From the NCBI RefSeq assembly GCF_030936135.1, contig NC_082603.1, forward strand, positions 16,832,880 through 16,896,879: 64,000 bases of DNA, given 5' to 3'. A program made the translations under genes and the position numbers. Below, piece after piece: positions 1 to 12,625 of this stretch. The stretch is from Gavia stellata (taxonomy: Eukaryota > Chordata > Aves > Gaviiformes > Gaviidae). A model generated the notes under the pieces. It saw only the letters and a program-made list of their open reading frames with translations. It did no database searches and was not told the origin of the DNA. The number at the start of each line of letters is the position of its first letter. Positions within the stretch are counted from its first letter, which is position 1.

Positions 1-3000
1 GTAACGGTTACTTGGGAAGACAAACGCCATTACTCCGAATGTCCCTCCCCTTCCTTCTTCTTCCCCCAGCTATATATGCTGAGCATGACATCATATGGTA
101 TGGACTATCCCTTTGGTCAATTGGGGTCAGCTGTCCCAACTGTGTCCCCTCCCAACTTCTTGTGCACCCCCAGCCTACTTGCTGGTGGGGTGGTGTGAGA
201 AGCAGAAAAGGCCTTGACTCTGTGTAAGCACTGCTCAGCAGTAGCTAAAACATCCCTGTGCTATCAACACTGTTTCCAGCACAAATCCCAAACATAGCCT
301 CATACTAGCTACTATGAAGAAAATTAACTGTACCCCAGCCAAAACCAGCACACTTGCCTGCTCAGACAGTAAGTTCTTCTGGGCAGATACTATTTTATTT
401 CCAGTTTGTATAGCAGCTACAGAACAATATTGACTAGTCTACAAACACACACACAAATAGTTACTTGAAGACCTGAAATACAACTACTGAGTTGAGTAAG
501 CGTAGGCATGACAGAGTCTCTCATTTCTCCCACAGCTGGATTTTTTTTTAACCTGCTCAATTTGTCTCTTAATGCTTTGTTCAGAAAGCAGCTTCTAGAA
601 TGGCATGATTATAGTGGGACTAAGTCTAACTACTAGAAAAGCATGTACTTCAAATACTTTCAAATTTAATACTGCAGTTCAAATACCTTGTGCCTATTTT
701 TGTTACCCACAACACTACTGGTTAAGAACATGTCTAGCCAAATTCTATCAAAGTATTTGGTTGTGTATAAATTCAATGGGAAGTGTTTATCATATTTTAT
801 ACTATATATTTAAGGAGAAACCCCAGTAAATTTTTCTACCCTAGTTCCATTGTCAGCAGAGCTTGCTACAGTTCCTATAATGCTCACTGATGTTCTTCAG
901 GGACACTGGCAGCCAGACCACAAGAAAAATGAAGTGTCTGTGAACTGTGTGGTTTTGAATCAGTTTTGAATGTAGTTGCACATGACTGTCATTTACAGAG
1001 AAAAAGCTCTTAAATCTCTACATGCTAGTAGACACACCCACTAGTAAATGAGACAATCCCTGACTGGGAATTTGAAAAGCAGGAAATTACCCTTCATTTC
1101 ACAGCACTTTTTAATGTGGAAAAAACCATATCGGTGACTATTTTAACAGTTCAGCACTTTGCCATTGTCAGCATGGTTTTTATAGTGCCATGCCACTTCC
1201 TATTGGCTTTAAAGCATTTTAATCCTGAAATTTTAAACACTAAATTAGAAAATGAAAACTGTATCTTCACCAATGATTCCATTTCTTTGAGGAAACAAGA
1301 TAATAACATTGTTATTACAGCATCTGAGACTGAGAGTCACTGAAGACAAGGATGCAAGTGAGACCAAAGGACCCAGCGGGGTCAGTCTTAACACCTCCTG
1401 ACTTAATTCATTTCCTTGCTAGTGATCCAGACAAACTAAAAGCCCCTATACCAGTTCCACTTTTGATCAGTGACATCAGAGCTGAACTTTACAGAAGAGG
1501 CATATAACAAGAGCAGTAGTTTGGCTCCTTGTGTTAGAGGACCCAACTGTGCATTCCTCTCATTTCAGACATGCTTTTTTTCTCAGCTGCTTGCTCATTT
1601 CCACGGATGCAGTGAAATACCTAGGTTACCCAATAGGTTCCTCTGATATAATGTTATTTTATGGAAGTTTGTATAAGAAAAGCCAGTGGCTTCTAACCTT
1701 TCAGGCTGACTGATTTCCACTCCCTTTCTTTATAAGCAGAGGTGTTAGTCATTGCTTCCCACTGTTCTGCTCAGGGGTGTTGCCTAGCTAGTTTATAGCA
1801 GTGCCAAATTTTGGAAGACCACTGTATAGGCCCCAAAACAGTCTCTGTCCCATGATGTTTTTGCCGAAAAAGCTACATTATTCTCATTCCAGCCAGGCCT
1901 AGAAACAAATCAGTTGTTAAACAAAATCAGTTTCTCCCCCTGATGCAGGAACATCTACTGACCATGCTCATGAACTTCAGCCACTGTCAAAAAGCTACCA
2001 GTGCTTCCAGGGCAGTAACACCTGAACACTGCGAGTTCATTTTTCACCTGACAGGAAACCACATGTGTAAACGAGAGTAGAACTATTTTCTTTCTTTAAG
2101 TTTCTCAGAAACTACATGGTCCACAGATATTTCTTTTTTTCAGTTGTCTAGTTCTCAAGTGTAATGCCCAGGGTCCCTGAAGAACATCAGCGTACATTGT
2201 AAGTTTCTAATTATTCTCTAAAAGAGGGATATTGTACATTCTGTTAAACAAGTCCTGTGGCTAAAGAAAGGCTGCCTGTTTGCCTGAGAAAGGAGAGCAC
2301 TTCATCCTGAGAGCAACTGAACATGGCTCAGACTGGAAAAGCTCCTAGGGTACAGCCTGGTGCAGCCAGGAGGGAGACAGTAAGTGAGAAATTGTACAGG
2401 CTGGGAGAACCCTGTGAGAAGGGGATTCACCTGCTGCAGGGAGCAGCTCTAATGCCAGTATGACTGGTGACGGATAGAAGAGGGCTTTGACTGCAATAAC
2501 AAGTGAGGTAGGAGCAGACCTGTACAGTTGGTCCTGCAGACCAAATATCTACAGTGTAAGTGATTCAGTGGTGTTGCTGCAGACAAGTTCTACCCTAGTC
2601 CTGTGACCAGAAAGTTCAACAGTGGTTGGAAGACATGGAGTGTCCAGGGGCAAATCTTGCACTTCAGTTCCATCTAAAAGGAGTCCAGTTTGTGTGCTCT
2701 GAGATTGCTAGACAATATGAAGCAAAGCATAACAAATGGGAACACTGGAGATTCACTTTAAAAGCACATTCCTGATAAAAATTAAAAAATGCTAAAGTAG
2801 ATGCACCCAAAGGTTTTCCTAAGAATCCAGAGAGAACTGTTAGGAAATAATTTGAAAAGAGAAAGTCACCAGAAAAGGTTAGACATTGCTCCTGTAATGA
2901 TACAGTAAGCAATAGCTTTGTTTACAAGTCGTCTTTTTAGTCTCCTATGCCCAGCAGAGCAGTGTTTTCTATTATTACAGAATTATGTTTTTCTGGTTTA

Positions 3001-6000
3001 TTGTTTGTGTATTCTAATGATATACAACCAATCTTTAAGGAAAAGCCATATGTGGGAGGGAAGGGCTCCAGTTCCTCCTCACATCTCTGGCTAGCACAGC
3101 TCAATATTGTGTCTTGCTATTTCTGTAACCATGAGGCTGTGCCATGGTTTACTGAAAAGTTAACACTACGGTCTGTAACAGTCAAAGTAAGTGGATTTGT
3201 CAGTCACCGGGAGAATAGTCATCTCACCCTTCCCTTAATGAAGCAGTACCCCAGTAATTCTGAGCTGCTGCATATGTAACTATATTCAAGATCTATTCCA
3301 CCGCATTACTAAACTCACAAACATGAAGAAAGTGTTTTCAGTATTAATAATAAATTCCTGACCTTTTTTGTGCAGTAAGCCTCTCACCATTCATTCTGTG
3401 ATGTGATGATACAAGGAGGAAATGAGAAATGGAAATTCTGGCACTGAAAGGCAAGCTCAGAGCAGAATGAGAGGGAAGTATCTTTACTTCCTGATCATCG
3501 AAGAGGTGTATCACAAGAAAGCAGTGTCAGAAATCTTCTCTGTGGATTCATATCTGAGCTTAAGAGAGTTTTCGGCTTATGTTCTTTTTAATAGTACAAG
3601 GTGTGAACTAATTTGTTTCATTAGAAGAATGCAACTACATTTTATAGACATTTTGAAATCAGTATGTGTTTATCTGATTCCATTTTTACAGTGAAGCAAC
3701 TTTGGCTGCTTTACTATGAGTTTCTTTTAGATCTTAATCACTTTTGAAGAGAAGAGAAGCAAACAGTATTGCAGTTTAAAAGCTCTTGTCATCAGTAATA
3801 GATACGCCTAGAAACCCATATGCAAACACGATACATTTTTTAAAACACCATTATTAACTCTGTTAAAGATCCGAGAAGTGCTGATGTATTCCAGTTCTCC
3901 AAAACGAGTCCTGCCTATGGCTATATAGACAGATTAGTTCACTCTCCAATTCTAAAACAAATTTTAATACCCTCTAAATCCCCATACAAAAATAATTTAG
4001 TTTGCTTACAACTGGAGTGCTAACACCCAAATTTTGGTCTCCTGTTAACACTGTGTCAGCACTTGAGACTTGTTGCCCTTGCACAGCCAGTTTGATCACA
4101 GGAATACAAAAGGTGGGTTCCAAGGAGGCAAGGTTCCTAATCACCTTGTATTTGCATAAACCAGTCTTAGATACCCCATTTAGGTAGCAGCTCCCTCCTC
4201 CTGCTCTGCCAGATTTTCTGAATGACTCAAACTCCTAAATCTACAGTTCTCCCAAGCAATGCTGCAGTTCACCTACCTATTTCTAGTTATACAATCATGA
4301 CAAGTTTTATCTTTTTGTAGGTCTATTCAAAGCAGAGGTCAAAACCTCTCTCACAAGGTCTCTGATAATGAACAACAGCTTGTTATTAATGTGGACAAAC
4401 TGACATGGGAATATACTGAGAGGCATTAGGAGACTTTGAAGCTAACTGTTCTTCTAAACTTTGCGGAAGCATGATTCTGTCTGGTACCTGTATGCTACCA
4501 GATGTCACCTGCCATTTCTTAAGAATGGAATATAGCAAGTACATTCACCCATGGCAAGGCATTTTAGGTAAAATTAGATTTCTTAGGCACTTAAATAATA
4601 TAGGTAATATAACAGTCAGATATTTTTGCCTCTTTTGCAATTTCCTTTAGCAAAGACTGTGTTGGCTGGCTAGGCTTACACTAGGTTAGCATATTAGCCA
4701 GCTACCAAAATATGAATTTCAAACTAGCAAGTCCCTTGTGGTTTAACTGTTCAGTAAACTGCACATTTTGGCATTAATTTAACAAGTATAGGAATAGAAT
4801 GGTGTCTCGACAATTGTGTGGCATGCCATACAAGACTCAGCAAAACAACACAAAAATATTGAGAGGATACCTAAATAAATACATAAGCTAAAGTTCTTCA
4901 ATTTTCCCAGAGGGTACAAATACCTATTTCCCATTAAATTAATGAGTATGGATTATCCATATCCCACATATAGCTTTGACCTGTAAATATTTTTTAAGGG
5001 TCCCTATAGGGATGGCTTATGAGATCCCCTACTCAGTAGTTTCTGCAATACATTTGCTTAATTTACTTGTTCTTGAGCAAAGAGTCAATAATCACATGAG
5101 CTAAAGACCAAATTAGATGATCAGCTATTTCTGTTAATCCTATTATTGGGTCTATACTGCCACAGATGTGAGTAACTGGGATTAGTAAAGCATGTTTCTG
5201 ATAAAGCACAAGACAGTAGTATCCAGATCGTGCTTTTAGATGTTTGTGGGGGAAAAAAAAAAACCCAAAACAATAAGATGTACTTCTGACAGAGAGCAGA
5301 AAATCAAAAAGCCATACCTATTAAAAAAAATAAAATCAGGAAATGCACCAAATTTCTATTTCATAAAAGGAATTACATATTTTTCATAGGACTATCCTTT
5401 AGCAGTTAAATATATTTTTCTTTAACAAAACCTTGTAACACAGACTTGACAAACACATAATGAGTTGTCTAGAAAAATTAAATTTCTGAAAATTTAAAGA
5501 ATGTCCATTTTATTTTTGTGACCAGTTAACCCTTCTATCATAATATTACACTTCAGATATGTAGCTTTGTGACCTTTCAGAGTCCTGTGTTTAATTCTTA
5601 CTTTATGCTGCTATTTAATAATCTCACCAGATATAGAAAAAGCTTGCTGATAATATATTGATAGGTTGGAGTTTGGGGAGGTTTGTTTGTGGGGGTTTTT
5701 TGTTTTTGTTTTTGGGGGGAGTGTCCACTTTTTCGTTGCACTGTAGCTACAAGAAGAAGAAATTCATTAGATCTGTTTCTGCTTACTCTAATGATGGACA
5801 CTTCATCTTAGCAGAGATATACTAGCACGAATAACAGTTAAAGACAGAATAAGTAATTTCAGCAGAAATTAAGCCATTGAAAGAGTTCATTGTGAACAGG
5901 ACATGTTATGACACATTCATTCTAGAGATTTTCAAAAGTGGAGTTACACAAAGAATTAATTTGACTAAGGGCACAAAACTTGACCATGCCAAGAAGAATG

Positions 6001-7254
6001 GCATTTACTATGTCAATACATACATCAGTCATCAGTATAGGAACCTGATATTGCAAACAACTTCAAATGCAGCTGGCCTGTATAATCCCTTGAAAAATAT
6101 AAACTGTTAAGAGCTCATCTGTATGGGTAAACTAAACCCATTAGAGGTCAAGGAGAGTTCAACAGAAGCAGTTACGCGAAAGGAACGAACTGTACCCACC
6201 TATGAGTAAGCACAGACCATCCAGGACATTTTCCTAAGCGTAGGGGAAAGTGAGCAGAGGGAAGGTGGCAAAGCATAACCAGGTCTTAATGTCTCTTTTT
6301 GGGTTGGGGGAAAGAAAAGATTCCTAATAACTTGTCCTTCCTTTTTGGTTGGTGGGTTGCAGGCTGCCCAAGACTGAACAAGTTACTGCCATTTAGAGAA
6401 GAGTGACAGCAAACTATGAGGAAAAAGCCTAGACAAACACCATCTTTTTCCACAGTAGACAGCTGGGGTGCTGTAGGGCATTACAACTCTAATTCACTAA
6501 CTTGTTGAGCTTTATTAGCTCAGGACTAAGCCTTTCGTGCTTAGTACTGCTGAGTAAAACAGCCTACTACTAAATTACATTTCCAGGATTTCAGTATTTA
6601 CCATGAAGCTTTCAACAGCACAAGCTGTTTTTACAATCTGCCTTTCTACATCATTTTAACTGATTTGTCCATAAATTGTGAAGCCTTGTTATTTGTATAT
6701 AGCACCTTTGCCCAAATGACACAGATTTCATTAGATGCATAGATAGGATGCAAAGATGCATGGCCAGAAATTTTTTCTTTCATCTGAGATTAACTGAAGA
6801 CACGTCACTAAAGCTAGGCTAAGGAGTAGGGCAGAACTCCATCCATTTTAATCATTATTGTTCTGCAGAAGAAGCAGCCCCGACCAGTCCTAGGGGTTTT
6901 AAACTTGCAGCTTCAAGAAGTATCTGAGCAATAGTGCCTGCCTCGTAAAGACATTTTGTCTTTGTTAATAATCTCAAGCATTATAAAACCTATCATAATA
7001 TTTACATATAATATTTTGCTTTGCAGTGACCGTGCAAAATTTGCATCTTATTACTGATTTTAAGATTGACTAGCTTCAATTTCCAAGCACTAGCTGGCAT
7101 TATGGGTGCCTCTGTAGACTTAAGAGAACCACCTCTTCTGCAGACAGTTTCTTTTAGGCTAGCTGGGGTTGTTTGTTGGTCTTCGCATCAACAAGTAAAC
7201 AGGTTGAATTAATTTATTACTGAACTAAGGAAAGCATGTCTTTCTATTCTAAAA

Positions 7255-7296
7255 TTATTCTGTTATTACACTAATTATTTCTGTTATTACACTAAA
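7255..7296. repeat. Short tandem duplication, about 21 bp x 2
   Basis: Two adjacent near-identical copies, one with core attctgttattacactaa and one with an extra t, lie head to tail. This looks like a simple replication-slippage duplication in AT-rich DNA. No gene is associated. Confidence 0.75.
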
Positions 7297-9100
7297 AAGA
7301 AACAGTTAAACTCTCCATTTATTGCCTATTGTTTCTAGAAGTGACACTAGAGTGGCCAAAAACAAATGGGATAGTTGAGTAATTAAAGAAAGTGAAACAA
7401 TCGGAACAGATCATAATTTTTCTGATTCTATGAGTCAAACCAGTTAATGTGTCTAGCCAGGAAAGAGACTGAATGTATTACAAGACATATTGCTTTGTTC
7501 TTTTTCCTTTTGCTCTTCAGCTTGAAGGAAGGACTACAATTATTTGTCTTGTAATCACTAGTATTAATTGTGCCTCTAGTGCAGTACCACAACACTTTAA
7601 ACGTAAGTTGGTTCTAGCATGGTCTGATCTATGGTGAGTCAACTCTGGGAGCTAAGCTAGTAGAAAACTATTATTTTGTACAATCAGTTTTCTGGCAGTT
7701 TAGCTGTCAAAACTGTTGCCCTGAAGGATGAGACAAATACCTATGCCAAAACACATGAGGAAATGGGGCTGTGGCAGAACTAAATTACATTGGCTGAAGT
7801 CATTCTGGAGCTGCACTTCACTGTAGGATTAGCACCAAGCTGGTTCTAACATCTGCAAATAAAAGCATCTCTTATGAATCTATTTACTCAGTGAAACAAG
7901 AATGCCCTTGCAGCTGACAATGATTTATGCTCAAACTTCTAGGTTCCTTGCAGCAAGACATAAGGCCAGCAAACAGCTGGAGATGTGCGAGCTAACTCTA
8001 ACCTAGCTTCATGGTGTACTCGTAGCAGTGATGTGATAGAAAATAATAAAAACTTAGCATATGAGGAAAATTCAAAACTTCAGAAGAAACCTAGGCCAAA
8101 ATTACTTTTATGGCCTCAAGGAACAGGCAACATTCAATTTTGCAATGGCAGCAAAGAAGATTCCAAGAATGAACCAGTGAGGGACTAGTCAAACTTGAAC
8201 AGTCTTGGTGCAGTAAATAGGATCTTTGGGGTGTGCTAGGAGTTGTCAGGGAAGTTAGCAGAGCTTCACAAGGCTGGATGTAGAGGTATTGTCGTAGACT
8301 CACAACCAACTATGTAACTGTAGTGGAGATGGTGGTGGCCTTGTGACTGAATAGGAGCTCTGGGATTCCCACCTCTACCTTGCTGCCTCCCAACATCTTC
8401 CTCCTTCTCTCCAGACCATAGTTCAGGACTCTCCCCCCACCCAGCCGCTTACCAGGACGGCCTCCCCTTTTATCACCCCATATCATCTCCCCTTCTATGG
8501 CACTCCACCTGTTGGTGCAGCATGTCTGGCTCAGCTCTGCTGCGTGTTCCCTCCTCTGGCCTCTCCCACCACTAGCACCATGTGAGACATGAGGGGAAGC
8601 AAGGATCTCTTCCAGCAGTGCTAAAGCTTGTAATTGTATTCAAAATAGCTATTTAACACTTGCTCAGGCAGTTCTATGCAATGTACAGTGCAACCAATTC
8701 AGAGAGGGGTCACACAACATTACTGGGAGAACAGGAGATACAGCACAGGCCTCTGGGGTCCCACTTCAGCATGCTTCCTCAAAACCCCTCATGAGACTCT
8801 CCTGCATGCTTTCAAAGGCCTGTGCCACATGTCAACAGCTCCTTAGCCCTGTGAAAGGCCTGAGGGCGGAAAACAGAACAGTGACAATTGATTTTGGTGC
8901 TGTTGTGTTTACAGCATTCTGTTCTCCTTTGTAAAACCTGTGGGTGCCTGAGCCAGGGGAATTCTTGTAGCCCAGAAGAGCCTTTCCAAGCTTTACATAG
9001 AGATGATAGCCTCAACACAAATCACAGAAAAACAGGGGGAAAAACAAAACCAGGCTTGACTGGCTTTGGCTTTTTACTGACCCAGTTTGAGTTTCTGCCC

Positions 9101-9230
9101 AAACTATCCACTAAAGAAAATACCATGGAAACTTTCTGCACAGCATTTGTGTATCATGTCATCTGGGCTTCAATCCAAGCTATCCACTGAACAAAATACT
9201 TGCTGCACAGCATTTGTACATCATACATGC
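9101..9230. repeat. Diverged tandem duplication, unit about 55-75 bp
   Basis: Copy 1 (9101-9159) and copy 2 (9177-9230) share ctatccact, then aaaatac, then ctgcacagcatttgt, then atcat in the same order, with small indels between the blocks. Copy 2 lacks about ten bases present in copy 1. The divergence suggests an old local duplication. No coding function is apparent. Confidence 0.7.
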
Positions 9231-12200
9231 CTTACTCTGAAATATTTATGGAACGGATCTTCTGTGTAGTGGAAGGCTAAAAATTCCTAACACAGTTTTC
9301 AGCTGCTCCATTTAATATCCATCTGTTCACTTGCAGGTAAAGAGACATTTCTTTTACCAAAATGCTTAGTGCTTTTGGATCTTTTAGTATTTTTCCTTAT
9401 ATCCTTACCTTATATATTAGCATCACTAATTACAAGTGTTTGAAACAGTTGAGTCTGTAAAGGGCTAAAGAGATAGAATGGCCAAAAGTGAATGGTTTAA
9501 TAACAAAAACTTCAAAGGACTACACAACTACAGCCATTTTAAAATTTTAGAGCCATTTTAAATTTAACATATTGCATTAAGTTTCCAGCTCATGTGAAGT
9601 TGTATGACTGCTGAAGGTAATGGAATTAACATGAATTTAGTTCATCTGAGGATCAAGATGATAATTACATGGGAAAATAACCATCTATGACTTTAGATTT
9701 TATGTTGTTTTTTGAAACTGGTGATGTTTGAAACTGTGAGACTTTCCTCAATTTCAAAATATGTTTGTGTGCATTGCTTTTATATGACAGAATACTGATA
9801 GTAGAATAATGATATTCAAATGAAAACATGTTTACACATTTCTGAGGAAATTGTGCAAATTTCCCCATTTAGAAAGCCGTGCGTCAGACCAACAGTTCTT
9901 CTGTTCAGAGACGTGACTCCACTGACCTGGCTTATCCCTGTGACACCGTTTTCTGGAATGACCATTCCAGGAAAGTAAATTACTCTTTTCAGTTTGGTCT
10001 TGGGAAGCTAACCACAGAGGAAGCATTCTCAGTGCTCACAAGCAATATCATTATTGCCTTAATATTTATGTACACAGTTGCACCTTTTACACTAGGTGTA
10101 AGAATTTATTTTCTAATTCCAAATAAAGGAATCTGAGGAGGAGTGTATCACTTCAGCAATATTACCATTTTCATTTGGAAAATCATGAAGTTGCTATATG
10201 TATTCGCTTACGTATTCTTAAAAACAATTTAGGAAATAAATTCTAAGACTTCAGGTTTTTTAATTAGAGGAGAATTTGATGAGCATTACAGGCATACTAA
10301 CATCTCTGAGTGAACCTTCCCTCTTCGAATATCAGTAGAGGGTTTAAAAAAAAAATCTTGACATTTGTAATTGAAATATTTCAACAGCTCTCTTTCTTTG
10401 CTACATTTAGTCACTAAAATAACATTGTCCAGTGTGAACTGCAGGGTCACAGGTTCAGCAGTGAGCAGTGTTTTGTGCAGTTGCTAAGTCCTCCTGTTTT
10501 GTCTTCTCTACCCTGTGCCCACTGTGCTCATTAGACAGTAGCTGCATGTGACCCGCCACACTTAACCCCATCCAGTATTAGAAACACCACTTAATATTTG
10601 TAGTCACATCCAAAGCCCCATTTCTACTTCACTTCACCTTTCACCACTATCCCCCCTTTCTGACTATATTCCAAGACTGAGGAGTCACTGAAATCTTATG
10701 TCTTCTCTGCATCTTCTCTCCTCATCATTAGGCAATGAAACATAGCAGTTACAGTATAGTCTCCCGTGTTTAACAAGCGCCCTTGTAGCAGACTGCATCT
10801 TCAGCAATAGCCTACCTACACCGCTTGCAAAATAATTTCAGTAAGTACTTCCACGGTGCTTTTCATAGTAGTAACTAAAGCCAGTTGACAGCATTAGTAA
10901 AGAAATCATCTTCTAGCATGTATTTCTCACTGCCTGAATTGAAAAGACTCCAGAATTAAACAAATTCCTTTGCAAAAGGACCAAGCTCAGTGTCACGTCA
11001 TCACAAACAAAGCAAGAGTTGTTTCCCCTGCATCCTGCAAGCTTCCTGAAACCTCTTGCAGTTGTTCTTTCTCCTGCATTTCTGAAGTGATGTAATTTTC
11101 ATACTGATGTCAGATTGCAAACCACAAATTCAAAGATTGAAGAACCAATCCATTTTAGCTCCAAATGTTTTCAAGTTATGTTCTGTCTAGGTAATTCCTA
11201 CGGACATTCTGGGAGAAGATAAGGATAGACTCTTCTCTAAAACACCTGTAACTCTGAGAAAGTTTCACAAATTTATGAAGATTGGCCATGTAGTGATAGC
11301 ATCTTTTTATCTCTTACCTGAGTAAGTTTCTTCTTGGCTGTAGTTAGGATTCAGCTATTTCATAAAGGACACATGTATTTGAATTTTGACATTGAAAGTT
11401 TCAGACCAAACATAGCACATGCTTTTTACTACATGCCTCAAAGGTGTAGCTGAGTTTGTGGAACTGCATACAAAGAATAGAAATCATACCTCACTCCCAC
11501 TGGTCTGCCCTGCCTTACATTACAAACAAAGTCAATATTGCAGTACAAACAATTGGATTGAACAAACATAAATATTTAGATTAATTAGCATTCAACTTTA
11601 GCCTAAATTATGAGGCTACTCTCTTTCATCTTCCTATATAACCATTAATTTTAAGCCTCTGGCCACCTCTGGAGGGCCATTCAGAGCAAGACCTATTCTA
11701 CCTCCCCTGACTGAAAAGGGGGTGAGGTGAAACAAACTCCTAACCTCAGTATTTTAAGTTAAAAGTATAAAGATAAGCCATGTGAATATAATCTTGTCCT
11801 CATAACTGAGGTAAATTCAGCATTGTTACTCATGTTCCCCCTGGTCCACTTCATTTTCAGCACATATTCATTTTTCATTCAAAGCAGCCACCATATTTCA
11901 ACAGCTATTGAAGATACCCAAATCAGATTGTAAGTGGTTACTAAGTTTTATGTTCTTTATATTATAGTTACCATATCAGAAACACTGGCTTCTGACTCCA
12001 GAACTGTTGATCTGAGTTTGGGTAATGTATGGCAAGCAAGTTCAAAAAAAATATTACGACAGAGTAATCCAATATCTCTCTCAGACCTTTTTTTTAACAG
12101 TGTTAGCAAATCTACTGGGTCAATAGTTTCACTATGTCTACATAAAATGGTAAATTGACAAATACTGGCCATTAAGTATTACTTTAATATTTTGTAAGGT

Positions 12201-12439
12201 TTTAGAGTGGACTGAAGGAAAAAACAAAAAACCCAGAGGTTTAATTAACCCTGCACCACCAAACCCCCCAAATCTTCTGTCATAAAATAGGGCCTTTTTG
12301 GAAACAAACTGTAGGATGAAAAAGCCCTGGGATATTAACCAATCACAGAATGGCAATCAGGCACTATGGCTATCAGACTGTTGCCGGTCTGAATGAGATA
12401 CATGTGACCCTATGTTGTACCAGAAGAGTTATTTCCAGC

Positions 12440-12625
12440 ACAGAAGTATTAGTGGCTTTGTGCAAGTCTTCATCTGGGTTATTGGAAAAATACTGGTTGC
12501 CCGTGTTAATGAAAGGAGAATCAAAGGTTCCACAAGTGCAAAAAGGAGCTAGTAGTTTGATCAGGGGAACAGAGATCCCATTTGACAGAAAAACATCAGA
12601 GAGCTTAGCTTGTTTAAAGTAACAC
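12440..12625 (+). mobile_element. Ancient CR1-type LINE fragment
   Basis: From about 12440 the sequence reads like the well-known amniote CR1 segment near the end of the reverse-transcriptase region. A block resembling gtgcaaaaaggagcta is followed by tgatcaggggaacagaga, then by a diverged ...gagagcttagcttgttta. The order and spacing of these blocks match old CR1 copies. It is decayed, short and carries no usable reading frame. The open frames on both strands here are incidental. The boundaries are approximate and the left end may extend to about 12340. Confidence 0.5.

Larger units (their letters stand above)
1..12400. other. Intergenic DNA, far upstream of F3
   Basis: I find no recognisable gene on either strand. 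Open frames are all short (about 100 codons or less), match no family I know and have no splice-linked partners. The stretch is AT-rich single-copy-looking sequence. It holds a short direct repeat at 7255-7296, a diverged tandem duplication at 9101-9230, and a pyrimidine-rich, GC-richer patch at about 8340-8580 that I cannot assign. Distal enhancers of F3 or unannotated non-coding exons could be present but cannot be seen by reading alone. Confidence 0.6.
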
